A DNA stretch of 41,460 bases, taken from Patescibacteria group bacterium UBA5194. Lineage in GTDB: Bacteria; Patescibacteriota; Gracilibacteria; BD1-5; UBA6164. The stretch covers positions 1 through 41,460 of the forward strand of contig DHWA01000023.1 in assembly GCA_002412935.1 (NCBI GenBank), read 5' to 3'. A model generated the notes under the pieces. It was not told where the DNA came from. It saw nothing but the letters and a program-made list of their open reading frames with translations, and did not search any database. The translations under genes and the position numbers were made by a program. Below are positions 29,797-39,129 of the stretch, in pieces. Position 1 is the stretch's first letter; each line of letters starts with the position of its first letter.

Positions 29797-31398
29797 CTAC
29801 TTCCTCTCCACTCTACTACCATTCCTATCATCAACTATTTTATATCATAAATCATCTATTTCATTTCTAATTCTATCAGCTAAAGTAAAATCTTTATCTT
29901 TTTTTGCCCCATTTCTTAACTTTAATTTTTCTTGAATATCTTCAGGGATTTCTATATTTGTATTATCTGTAAAATCAATTATTCAAAATACTTCATTAAA
30001 TGTCTTAAGCATATCAATTATTGCATTGTATTCTTCTAAACTTATATTTTGAAGTTCTTTATTTACAAAAGTTATGAAGTTATAAAATACTGCCAAAGCT
30101 TCAACAAAATCAAAATCATCTTCGAGTTTTTCAATATAATCAGTTACAAATACTTGCATACTATCTCTAAACTCTCTTCTTATTCACTTTACTTTCAAAA
30201 CTCATGATTTTTGAGTTGTTATATCTTTTTCAGATATTAGAGATTTTTTTGCTAGATATAGTTTTTTTATTGTTTCATCTATTCTTTCTATACTATTGAA
30301 ATTTTGTTCTAGTTTTTTGAAAGAAAAATCTATATTATCTTTGTATTTTCAGTTTATAAAACTTAATCTAAAACTTCTATATAAGATTGAATTAGAAACT
30401 TTTCATTCGTATTTTTTTTCTATATCTCTAAGAGTATGGAAATTACCTAAACTTTTACTCATTTTCTTTCCATCAACCATCAAGTGTCAGCTATGAATCC
30501 AATATCTTGCAAATTTCTTTCAAGTAACAGCTTCAGTTTGTGCTATCTCATTTTGGTGATGTGGAAATATTAAATCAACTCATCACATATGTATATCAAT
30601 TTCAGGTCAAAAATGAGTCAAGTTACAAGCAGAACATTCTATATGCCAACCAGGACGACCTTTGATTGTAATCATCGCAGACTGTCATTCCTGATTTTTT
30701 GCCTGTCATTGCGAAGTATGAAGCAATCCAGTTTTTTTATTATTTCATGATTCCTGGATTGCTTCGCTGTCGCTCGCAATGACATTATTTTCTATAAACT
30801 CTTTCTCCCAATAATTTTCTCAGTCCTCTTTTTTCCAAGCTTTCCAAAGCACAAAATCTGAAGCATTATCTTTGTCATATTCATCGTTATCTATCCTTAC
30901 ACTTGATTTTAATCCAGAAAAATCTAGATGTGCAAGTTTTCCATAATCTTTAAATTTAGATATATCATAATAGATACTATTATCGTCTCATATGTAAGCA
31001 TATCATTTTTTTAGTAATATATTTGTCATATCTACCATTTCATCAATCAGAGTTGAAATAGGTACTATCTTATCAGCCTTATTAATTCATATTTTTTCTA
31101 TATCTTCTAAAAATATTCCTGTATATTTTTCAGTAAAATTTTTTAATTTTTCTCAGGCTTTTTGACTATCTCTTATAGTTTTATCGTCTACATCAGTGAT
31201 ATTCATAAGTACTGATACTTTATATCCTAAGAATTTCATAGTTTTGATAACTAAATCAGCTGATATATAAGCTCTTAGATTTCCAATGTGAGCATAATTA
31301 TAAACAGTAGGACCACAAAAATAAAGTTTTACTATTTCCTGTCTTATAGGTTTAAATCTTTCTTTTTCTCTTGTTAGAGTGTTGTATATATGTAACAT
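29797..31398 (-). CDS. cysS: Cysteinyl-tRNA synthetase with an in-frame repeat insertion
   Basis: 533 aa, above the usual 450-480. It starts MLHIYNTLTREKERFKPI, with YFCGPTVYNYAHIGN (Zn cysteine, HIGH form) and NITDVDDKTI, GRPGWHIECSAC (second zinc cysteine), HHQNEIAQTEA and KMSKSLGNF (KMSKS loop), and a helical C terminus. It charges tRNA-Cys in the cytosol. Between FIENN and ITIKGRPGWHI is an added stretch of about 35-40 residues beginning VIASDSEAIQESG, encoded by a palindromic repeat (30680-30784) in the catalytic domain between the first part and the GRPGWH block. All functional motifs remain, so the enzyme presumably works with a surface loop insert. Confidence 0.95.
30680..30784. repeat. 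Palindromic repeat inserted in cysS
   Basis: Left arm TGTCATTGCGAAGTATGAAG (30704-30731, ending in CAATCCAG) and right arm CTGGATTGCTTCGCTGTCGC (30754-30784, ending GCAATGACA) form a long palindrome; a shorter TGTCATTCCTGA piece precedes it at 30682. Read through in the cysS frame it gives VIASDSEAIQESGNN and LLHTSQGQ, the peptide typically encoded by this widespread repeat. An in-frame TGA is glycine here, so the frame stays open. Confidence 0.85.
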
Positions 31399-31404
31399 AA
31401 ATTT

Positions 31405-31713
31405 TTAGTTATCATTTAAATAATAATCACCATTACTTTCTTCATTTTTGTTTACAACTTTATCTTTTTTCTTTGGTTTATTTCATTTAATTTTATCCAT
31501 CATCATCTTAGATGCTTTTGTAGGTGTCATGTAACCTTCAATATGTTTATCAAACATAACTACAGGTCATTTTTTACAATTATCAAGACAACTACAAGTT
31601 GAAATAATTACATTATTTAACTCAAATCTTTCTTTATCTCTTTCAAGTCTTTGAAGTATATACTCACTGTATTTTTCTTTACAACCATTTCACATACAAA
31701 TTTGTATTTTCAT
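31405..31713 (-). CDS. Thioredoxin-like [2Fe-2S] ferredoxin
   Basis: 102 aa. CMGNGCKEKYSE at 6-17 and then STCSCLDNCKKGPVVMFDKH give the four-cysteine pattern (C...C, C-S-C...C-K-K-G-P-V-V) of the thioredoxin-like [2Fe-2S] ferredoxin/NuoE-type fold. The lysine-rich tail has no function assigned. It carries electrons in the cytosol; no hydrogenase or NADH dehydrogenase gene is nearby to name its partner. It is 6 nt upstream of cysS on the same strand, so they may be cotranscribed. Confidence 0.82.
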
Positions 31714-31784
31714 AGAATAAAAATTAGAAAATAATCGTTAACTTTTTTTATTCTACTTTTTTTATGAGATTTTACAAAAAAAAT

Positions 31785-31811
31785 TTGATAATTTAAATTT
31801 TTTCATATAAT
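31785..31811 (+). promoter_or_regulatory. Promoter candidate of the tRNA-Phe gene
   Basis: TTGATA (31785-31790) and TATAAT (31806-31811) with a 15-nt spacer, about 60 nt before the tRNA. The spacer is slightly short, so moderate support. Confidence 0.5.
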
Positions 31812-31874
31812 CTAAAAGTCTAAAGATTAATAGTTTAAAAATAATACATATTTTTTATCTTTAATTTTGAAAAT

Positions 31875-31950
31875 GCCGGGATAGCTCAGTTGGTAGAGCA
31901 ACGGATTGAAAATCCGTGTGTCGCAAGTTCAAGTCTCGCTCTCGGCACCA
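31875..31950 (+). tRNA. tRNA-Phe (GAA)
   Basis: 76 nt including an encoded CCA. Acceptor GCCGGGA pairs with TCTCGGC (one G-U), D stem GCTC/GAGC, anticodon stem CGGAT/ATCCG with loop holding GAA at 31908-31910, T arm with GTTCAAGTC. Length and invariants are normal. Confidence 0.97.
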
Positions 31951-31962
31951 TTAAAAAAAATT

Positions 31963-31991
31963 AAACTGAGTATTAAATTATTCAGTTTTTT
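31963..31991 (+). terminator. Terminator after tRNA-Phe
   Basis: AACTGA pairs with TCAGTT, AT-rich loop, followed by a run of T. Confidence 0.75.
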
Positions 31992-32032
31992 ATATGAATA
32001 ACTTAAATTTATAAATTAATTTATTATTAAAT

Positions 32033-32221
32033 ATGGCAGAAATTCAAAATAGATGTGATAAACCTGAATGTGAAAAATGAGCTTGTTCTTCAGAAGAAGT
32101 TTGTTCTATATACACAAGTGCTGTTACTTGATTTTGTAAAAATATATTAGATAAGGATGTTACTAGAACTGATGAGATTATGCTAAGTCATTTAAATAGA
32201 GGTTGCACAAAACCAAATTAA
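32033..32221 (+). CDS. Small cysteine-rich protein
   Basis: 62 aa. MAEIQNRCDKPECEKG, then ACSSEEVC, ending GFCKNILDKD and RGCTKPN: six cysteines at 8, 13, 18, 24, 35 and 59, a likely metal-binding or disulfide cluster. Spacing does not match rubredoxin or a zinc ribbon that I recognise. It stands alone downstream of the tRNA with an AT-rich leader; the insertion element follows 66 nt later. Confidence 0.6.
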
Positions 32222-32301
32222 TTTTTTTATGAATAATATCATCACTATTTTTGGACATTTAAAAAAAACTAATTATCATTACTGATATGAACTGCCCCCT
32301 G

Positions 32302-32339
32302 AAAAGTAGAGTAAAATAAAAAAATACTCTACTTTTTTT
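32302..32339 (+). terminator. Hairpin terminator inside the IS left end
   Basis: AAAAGTAGAGTA (32302-32313) pairs exactly with TACTCTACTTTT (32325-32336), followed by T. It overlaps the left inverted repeat. Confidence 0.75.
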
Positions 32340-32386
32340 AGTGTAAAAAATAAATATACTAAAAGTAATATTTAACAAAAATAATT

Positions 32387-32785
32387 ATGGCAGGAATAAA
32401 ATATAGTAATGAACAAATAGAAGAACTATTAAATAATAAATATGTAAAAGATTGTACATCAAAATATATAACATTTACAGATGAATTTAAAACAGAAGTA
32501 TTAGCATTAGATAACAAATGAATATATCATAGAGAAATATTCAAAAGTTTCTGATTTCCAGAATATATAGTAAAATCAAATGTAGTAAAAAGGTCACTTT
32601 GAAATTGGAGACATAAATTTAAAAATAAATGATTGTACGGCTTAATAGATACAAAAAAATGAAGAAAAAAGAATGAAAATATAGATTTTACTAAAATGCT
32701 TCCAGAAGAAAAGATAAAATATTTAGAAACAGAAAATGCATTTCTAAAAGAGATGTATAAATTAAAACATTGAAAATATCCCTAA
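32387..32785 (+). CDS. IS3-family transposase, upstream frame (OrfA)
   Basis: 132 aa. A helix-turn-helix DNA-binding protein: FTDEFKTEVLALDNKGIYHR (helix with GIYHREIF), then RSLGNWRHKFKN, and a C-terminal leucine-rich coil (EKIKYLETENAFLKEMYKLK). It ends at TAA right after a CCC codon (32780-32785). OrfA binds the IS ends and alone regulates transposition. With OrfB it makes the full transposase. Confidence 0.88.
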
Positions 32786-33656
32786 ATCGGAAAAATTTGA
32801 ACTAATATTAAAATTATTAGAAAAGTTTAATGTAGGAATTTTATGTAAATTGTCTCTAGTTTCAGAGTCAGGATATTACAAATATAAGAAATGAATAATA
32901 AAATCAAAGAATAGACAAGATAAAGAAAAAGAAACCTTAAAAGAAATAGAAGAGATTGTTTTAAAATACAAAAGAAAATATTGATATAGAACAATAACTA
33001 TGAAATTAAAGCAAAAATGAATAAGTTTTAATCATAAAAAAGTTCTTAGAATTATGAAGAAATATAATTTACTATCAGTAATTAGAAAGAAAAATCCATA
33101 TAAACAAATATCTAAAGCTACACAAGAACATAATACTGCAAAGAATATATTAAATAGAGAATTCACCTGATTAGAACCATTTAAGAAAATCTGAACTGAT
33201 ATTAGTTATCTAAAATTTGAGTGAAAATGGATTTATTTATCTATTATGAAAGATATGATTAGTTGAGAAATTTTATCAAATCAAATTTCAGATAATTTAG
33301 AACTTTGATTTGTACAAGATAGTTTAAAAGATTTAGAAAATCTAAATCTAAAATGAGCTTTAATTCACTCAGACCAGTGATTTCATTACACTCATCCTAG
33401 TTTTAAAATATGAGTTGAAAAATTATGATGTATTCAATCTATGTCTAGAAGATGAAACTGTATTGATAATTCTCCAACTGAATCATTTTTTGGTCATACG
33501 AAAGATGAAATAGATATTTCTGAATGTAAAAATTTGGAAGAAGTAAAAATTTATATGAATAATTATATTTTTGAATATAATAATGAAAGACCTCAATGGA
33601 ACAGAAAAAAAATGACTCCTGTTCAATACAGAAATCATCTTTTAAATCTAATTTAA
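32769..33656 (+). CDS. IS3-family transposase, catalytic frame (OrfB)
   Basis: 295 aa from a possible ATT start at 32769; no ATG follows the in-frame TAA at 32763. It carries the rve DDE domain: GTDISYLKFEGKWIYLS (first D), ALIHSDQGFHYTH (second D) and CIDNSPTESFFGHTKDE (E), then NYIFEYNNERPQWNRKKMTP, all in correct order and spacing. This frame is +1 relative to OrfA. The CCC_TAA at the OrfA end could let tRNA-Pro slip forward (CCC to CCT), giving P-K-S-E-K in one fused protein. It cuts and joins the IS ends. Confidence 0.9.
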
Positions 33657-33724
33657 CTATTTTTTATTTTCACTCCACTTTTATGGGTGCAGTTCAGATA
33701 AAACTATTTTTTAATTAACTATTT

Positions 33725-35494
33725 TTATATAGTACATTCTGTAAATACTTTATTTTTACAACCTTTACAAACATCTTTATCTAATTTTGAATATATATGA
33801 TTAATTGCTTCTTTTTTAATTTCAAAGAAATATTCTTCTCAGATAGCTTTTATAAATCATGATTTTTTAAGATCTCTCATTACTATCATTTTTACTTCCA
33901 AGAAATATAGTCATCATCCCATCTTTTTTAACATTCCAGATACTTCTTCCAACATTTCCATTCAAGTCATATCTATAAAATTTACACTAGAACAAAGTAT
34001 AAGTATGTTTTTTACTCATTTGTTTATTATTAAATCATTTAAGGCTTGATGAATATAATTTGTAGATCAAAAGTAAATAGACATATCAATTCTTATTATT
34101 TCTAATTGAGGACATCTCATTTTATCTATTTCTTTATTTTCTAGTTTACATGTTCAAACCAATACTTTTTTATTTTTTTCTTTATCAAAAACACTAAGCA
34201 TTGTTGCTATTTTTGGGTTAGATGTTTTATTTAAAAACAAAACTAATGATAAAAATATTCCTAAATATATTGCAAATTCTAATTCTAAAAATAAAGTAGA
34301 GAAAAAAGTTACTGCAAGTATAGAGACTTCACTTTTATTTGATTTAATTATATGTTTAATCTTGGCAAGATCTATTAAATTATATCAAACAAGTACAATT
34401 ACTCAGGCCATAGCAGAAATAGAAATATAATGAGTGATAGGAGCAATAACTAGTATTATAATCATTAAAAATATAGCAGCAAAGATAGCTGACATAGGAG
34501 TTTTAGCTCAAGCTGAATAATTTACTCAAGATCTAGTAAAAGATCAACTTCAAGCATATGCAGAAAAGAAACTTCAGACAATATTTGACATTCATTGTCA
34601 TATAAATTCTTGATTAGAATCTATAATTTGATGAGATTTTGAAGCAACTCATCTACTTATAGATACAGCTTCTATAAGTCAAAGTATTGCAATAGCAAAA
34701 GCACTAGAAGCAAGAGTTTTTATGTTATCATAAGATAGGTTTGGTATTCAAAAATCTGGTAATTTTGATGGTATAGCTGGAACAAAACTTAATCAACTAG
34801 AAAATGGTTTAAGATAAACAGCTAGTGCTGAACCTAAAACTAGTGAAATAAGTAAATTTGGAAAATTTTTAAAATATTTTTTAATTAAAACTGCAACTAA
34901 AAGTGTAAAAACTCATACAGTTATTGTAGATATCTTAAAATCTCATACACTTTCAAAAATGACTTTCCATGTTTCTAAAAATTCTGTTCAACTAGGGATT
35001 TTTATTCATAAGATGCTTTTCATCTGACTTGTAACTATCAATAATGCAGCTCATGCTGTGAATCAGATAACTACAGTATGAGAAACAAAATCAACAACTT
35101 TTCATAATTTAACAAGTCAAAAAACTAATTGATATACTCAAGCTAAAAATGTTAATACCAAAGTTAATTGAATAAATTCAGTTGTTCATACTTGTGTAAA
35201 TCAACTTATAGTAGAAAAAATAACAAGAGATATAGCTGTAGTTGGTCATGAAACTAAATGCCAAGAAGATCAAAATATTGCAGCTATTATTGGAGTAACC
35301 ATAGCAGTATACAATCAATATTCAGGGGGTAATCATGCAATTGTAGCAAAAGCTATTCATTGAGGTAGAACTATTATAGCTCATGTAATTCAAGCTATTG
35401 CATCAGCTTTTAGAGTATCCATGTTTTTTAATTTACCTATCCATAATTTAAAAGGAGTGAATTTAGATAATGTCGAAGAGAAAATTTTTTTCAT
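33725..35494 (-). CDS. SulP/SLC26-family anion transporter with STAS domain
   Basis: 589 aa. After a short N terminus the SulP signature blocks follow: LKADAIAGITGAIIVLPQGI, AFATIAGLPPEYGLYTAMVT, IIAAIFGSSGHLVSGPTTAI, then some 10-12 membrane segments, NIVGSFFSAYAGSGSFTRSGV and SAIFAAIFLMIIILVIAP. The C-terminal STAS domain is at about 460-560 (VLVGTCKLEN, LIINKGVKNILILCSS, NFIDMTGMEMLEEV). The last 30 residues add CKGCKNKVFTEC, a possible metal clamp. It carries an anion (sulfate or bicarbonate in relatives) across the cytoplasmic membrane. The ion cannot be told from this sequence. The stop lies 29 nt from the IS right end. Confidence 0.92.
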
Positions 35495-35657
35495 AAATTT
35501 TATATTATAAAAGTAAACCGAGTTGTTATATTCTGAAAATAAAAAAAATCAAATGTTTTTTGAAAATTTGTATAAAGAGAATTTATATATAAAATAAGTA
35601 ATGACTTTATATTGATAAGTATAAATAATAAATCATTATTTTAAAAATCTATCAAAT

Positions 35658-35687
35658 TTAAACTTAATTTAAAGGTGATATTATAAA
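35658..35687 (+). promoter_or_regulatory. Direct-repeat regulated promoter of the lipoprotein-ABC operon
   Basis: TTAAAC (35658-35663) and TTAAAG (35669-35674) with 11-nt period, then a TATAAA-like -10 (35682-35687). The same layout recurs at 40327, 41027 and 41419. Tandem half-sites one helical turn apart are typical of OmpR/PhoB-type regulators. Confidence 0.6.
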
Positions 35688-35719
35688 ATCATAAAGTTTA
35701 TATTTATAATTAAAAAAAC

Positions 35720-36256
35720 ATGAAAACCACTATACTTATATTTGTTTTACTTCTTTCTTTAAATCTAGCTTCTTGTAGTAAGCAAGATACAACAATTGAT
35801 GATAAAATAAAAACTGAAACTAATGTAGAAAATATTACTACAAATACTGCTTCTATTCAAGAAGATAATACAGTTCAACCAGATAGAAAAATGGATATTT
35901 ACTGAAAAATAACTTGAATTGAATGAAATGAAGTTACATTATTACAAGTAGATACATCAAAGGATCCAACTTTCAATATGACTCCTACCGAAAAGAAAAA
36001 ATATATGCAATCTATGGATGAAGCAACTAGAACTGCTCTAAAAGAAGAAATTAATAATGCAACGCTATGAGAAATAAAACTTACTGTACCTGTTTGAATT
36101 CCTATGATAAAAAAAGAAGAACAAGGACCTGATGCTCCAACTCTAGAAGCTAGTTTAGCTGATTTAAAAGTATGACAATACATTTCAGTTTGGTTAAATA
36201 TCGAAGTTATAGATAGAAAAGTAGCAGAATTTGTAAAAATAGCTTTTACTCAATAA
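35720..36256 (+). CDS. Lipoprotein of unknown function
   Basis: 178 aa. The signal peptide ends with the lipobox L-A-S-C19 (ILIFVLLLSLNLASC), so C19 is lipidated. The next 40 residues are Asp/Thr/Asn-rich, a flexible linker. The C-terminal domain (YGKITGIEGNEVTLLQVDTS, then GEIKLTVPVGIPMI and ASLADLKVGQYISVWL) has an OB-like small-beta pattern, as in other short lipoproteins. It is 25 nt upstream of the membrane-fusion gene and probably the first gene of the export operon. Its role may be to sense or to deliver something at the surface; not defined. Confidence 0.8.
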
Positions 36257-36281
36257 AATTTATCAAATTAATTTAAAAATT

Positions 36282-38279
36282 ATGGCATTAAGTGATGAAA
36301 TAAAATCAAATAATAAGAAATCTTTAATTAAAAAGATTCTTATTGTGTCTATTATAATAGGTTTATGATACTCTACATATGCAATATATTTTAAAAGTGA
36401 GAACATAGATATAGTAAAAGAAGAAAAATCATTTACTGTTAAAAAATGAGATCTAAAAACTTATATAGAAGCAGATTGAAAAGTCACTTTAAAAGATAAT
36501 ATAAATTTAGATTTTATAAATCCTTGAATTATAAAAAAAATCTATAAAAAAGAATGAGATGAGGTAAAACAATGAGATTTGATAGCAGAACTTGATACTA
36601 GTTATCTAGATATAAATATAGAGAAAGCCCAGTTATCTCTTGATATAGCTAAATCAAATTATGAATTAAAAAAGAGATGAAGCACAACTGATGAAATTAA
36701 ATTACAAGAGGAATTATTAAAATCTGATAAATCATCTTTAGATAATACTAAATCACAAACAAATTTAGATTTACAAAACACTATAGATAATTTAAAAATA
36801 GAAGAAGATAATTTCGAAAACGCAAAAAAACAAGTAGAAGTAAATTTATTGACAGCAAAAAACAATTTAAAAACAGCAGAAATAGATTTACAAACATCTA
36901 AAAATAATTTAGATAGTATAAAAAAACAAGAAGAAGAAAAATCGACTAACTATCAAAACAATCTTATAATGGAAGCGTGACAGCTTATAACAACCATAGA
37001 AAAAAATCTATTTGATTTGGATATGCTTTTATGAGTAAGTGAAGAAAATCAATATTATAATGATGCTTTTGATGATTTTTTATGAGCAAAAAATACAAGT
37101 ATAAAACAAAATGCTATAAATTCATTAATTTTAGCACAAAAAAGTTTTGATGATTTTTATACTGATTGGAAAATATATAAAACAAATCCAGATTATACTA
37201 TTTTAGAAAATAAAGCATTGAAATTAAAAGAAGTATCTATGTTGGTTAATAAATGTCTAAATTATACTACCCTTACTTTAAAATATTCTATAACTTCATA
37301 TTCGTCATTTCCTCAAACTACTATAGATAATTATGTAAATGATTTTACAAAGATTCTATCAGACTCAAAAAATAATCTAGCAAGTTTTACAAATTTGATT
37401 CAAACTATAAATGAAAATGAAACTAGTAAAGATTATAAAATAGATACTGCAACAACTCAAGTATCTTCGATGGAACAAAAATTAGAAATAGCTAAAGCTA
37501 ACTATGATAAAGCAGTTTTAGAAAATGATATATATTTATCTCAAGCAAATCAAAAAATAAAACAAGCTAATCAAGTGGTAGAATCTACAAAATTGAAAAA
37601 TGAATCATTGATTTTAAAATGACAATCAGATGTAGAAATATCAAAAACAATGCTTGATAGTAAAAAACAAGTTGACTCTTTAGATCTTGAGCCATTTTAT
37701 ACAGCGATTTTAACAGCTCAAAAAAATCTTGAAGAGGCAGTAAAAAAGAAACAAGATGCACAACTTATAAGCTCAATAAATTGAAAAATAGTAAATATAG
37801 AAGGTAAAATTTGAGAAACTACAAATTCTCTAAAAAATCCTTTTGTAACAATAATAAATACAAAATCTCTTTTTGTAGAATCTTTTGTAGAAGAATCAGA
37901 TATTATAAAAGTAAAACAAGGTCAAGATGTATACATAAATTTTGATTCTATAGAGTGACTTACTATGACTGGAAAAGTAATTTATATAAATGAAAAAGCA
38001 AATATAGATGCAAATTCTTTAGTTACTTATGAAGTACTTATTGCTTTTGAATCAAGTGATCCGAGAGTAAAAGATGGTATGAGTACAGTTATAGAATTTA
38101 TCACAAAAGAAATACAAAATGTGCTTATAATACCAGTTCAATCAGTTAAAACTGTAAATAAAAAACCATCAGTAAAACTAGAATCATCTGAATTTAAAAA
38201 TATAATAACATGATTTACAGACTGAAAAATGGTTGAGGTAGTAAGCTGACTAAAATTAGGAGATAAGATTTTATATTAA
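36282..38279 (+). CDS. HlyD/MacA-type membrane-fusion protein, long form
   Basis: 665 aa, longer than usual (about 400). One membrane anchor at 17-36 (KKILIVSIIIGLGYSTYAIY). FTVKKGDLKTYIEADGKVTL opens the barrel and lipoyl half (GIIKKIYKKEGDEVKQGDLI, AELDTSYLD). Two long coiled-coil hairpin regions (about 110-260 and 380-500) follow, then AQLISSINGKIVNIEGKIGE (second lipoyl half), FVEESDIIKVKQGQDVYINF and GMSTVIEFITKE. Such proteins bridge the inner-membrane transporter to the outside. In an organism with an unusual envelope the long coiled coils may span a thick cell wall. It is followed 9 nt later by the ABC ATPase. Confidence 0.9.
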
Positions 38280-38288
38280 AAATTTTTT

Positions 38289-38993
38289 ATGAACAAAAAA
38301 ATAATAGTTAAATTTGAAGATGTAAAAAAATCATATTTTTTGACAAATTGAGTTGAGATTCCAGTATTAAAATGAATCAATTTAGATATACAAGCATGAG
38401 AATTTGTTGTTTTGATGTGAGAAAGTGGTAGCTGAAAATCAACATTATTAAATATTATTTGATGTCTTCATTCTATATCTAATTGAAAATACTTTTTTGA
38501 AAACGAAGATATTTCTCATTTAAAAGATGAAAAAGTCCTTTCGTACATTAGAAATAGAAAAATGTGATTTATATTTCAACAGTTTCATTTGATTTCAAAA
38601 TTAACAGCTTTAGAAAATGTATTATTACCATGACTTTATCTTAATTTAACAAAAAAAGAAAAAGAAGAAAGAGCAAAATATTTACTAAAAAAAGTATGAC
38701 TTGATGGTAAGTTTGATAATAAACCTGGAGAATTATCTGGTGGACAACAACAAAGAGTAAGTATAGCCAGAAGTCTTATGAATGATCCCGAAATACTTCT
38801 AGCAGATGAACCAACTTGAGCTCTAGATTCTCAAACTATGATAGAAATAATGGAACTTATACAAGAATTTAAAAATGAATGAAAAACTATAATTATGGTA
38901 ACCCACACTCCACTTGTTGCCAAGTATGCCGACAGAATTATTTTTCTAAAAGATGGAGTAGTGCTTGATTATGATTATAAATTGGAAGTATAG
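38289..38993 (+). CDS. ABC transporter ATPase (MacB/LolD group)
   Basis: 234 aa. Walker A GESGSGKS (44-51; glycines 1 and 3 TGA), Q-loop FIFQQFHLISKLTALENV (typical of MacB/LolD), signature LSGGQQQRVSIAR, Walker B ILLADEPTGALD and H-loop VTHTP. This family drives export of lipoproteins, peptides or antibiotics. With the fusion protein upstream and the permease downstream it makes a complete MacAB-type exporter. The permease gene follows after a 137-nt gap holding a palindromic element. Confidence 0.95.
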
Positions 38994-39005
38994 AATGTAG
39001 GAAAT

Positions 39006-39109
39006 AGACTGTCATTCTGAGCGATTAGCGAAGAATCCCTTAAGCGATGTTTAGTGTATTTATCCAAGTTAAAGGGATCCTTCGTAAAAACTCAGGATGA
39101 CAGAAAAAA
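39006..39109. repeat. About 100-nt palindromic element, copy B
   Basis: Outer arms CTGTCATTCTGAG and CTCAGGATGACAG. Inner blocks AGCGAAGAATCCCTTAA and TTAAAGGGATCCTTCG; related to copy A at 13894-13987. It sits between the ATPase and the permease genes and could form a long hairpin in the polycistronic mRNA. Confidence 0.85.
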
Positions 39110-39129
39110 ATAATTATTAATTATTCTTC

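Larger units (their letters stand above)
32288..33696 (+). mobile_element. IS3-family insertion sequence, complete (1409 bp)
   Basis: Terminal inverted repeats start TGAACTGC and match for about 35 nt with a few differences (left TGAACTGCCCCCTG, right TGAACTGCACCCAT, both going on to a GTAGAGT/GTGGAGT block). The 4-bp duplication GATA flanks both sides (32284-32287 and 33697-33700). It carries two overlapping transposase frames. A hairpin at 32302-32336 near the left end should block transcription entering from outside. Open frames and target duplication suggest a recent insertion. Confidence 0.9.

Noticed and set aside
32220..32287. Gene interrupted by the IS (short frame MNNIITIFGHLKKTNY...)
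   Set aside because: Joining the two flanks across the duplication gives a stop at once after 19 codons, so there is no evidence of a disrupted gene.
35899..36183. 94-codon minus-strand frame
   Set aside because: Opposite the lipoprotein gene; no start context or motif of its own.
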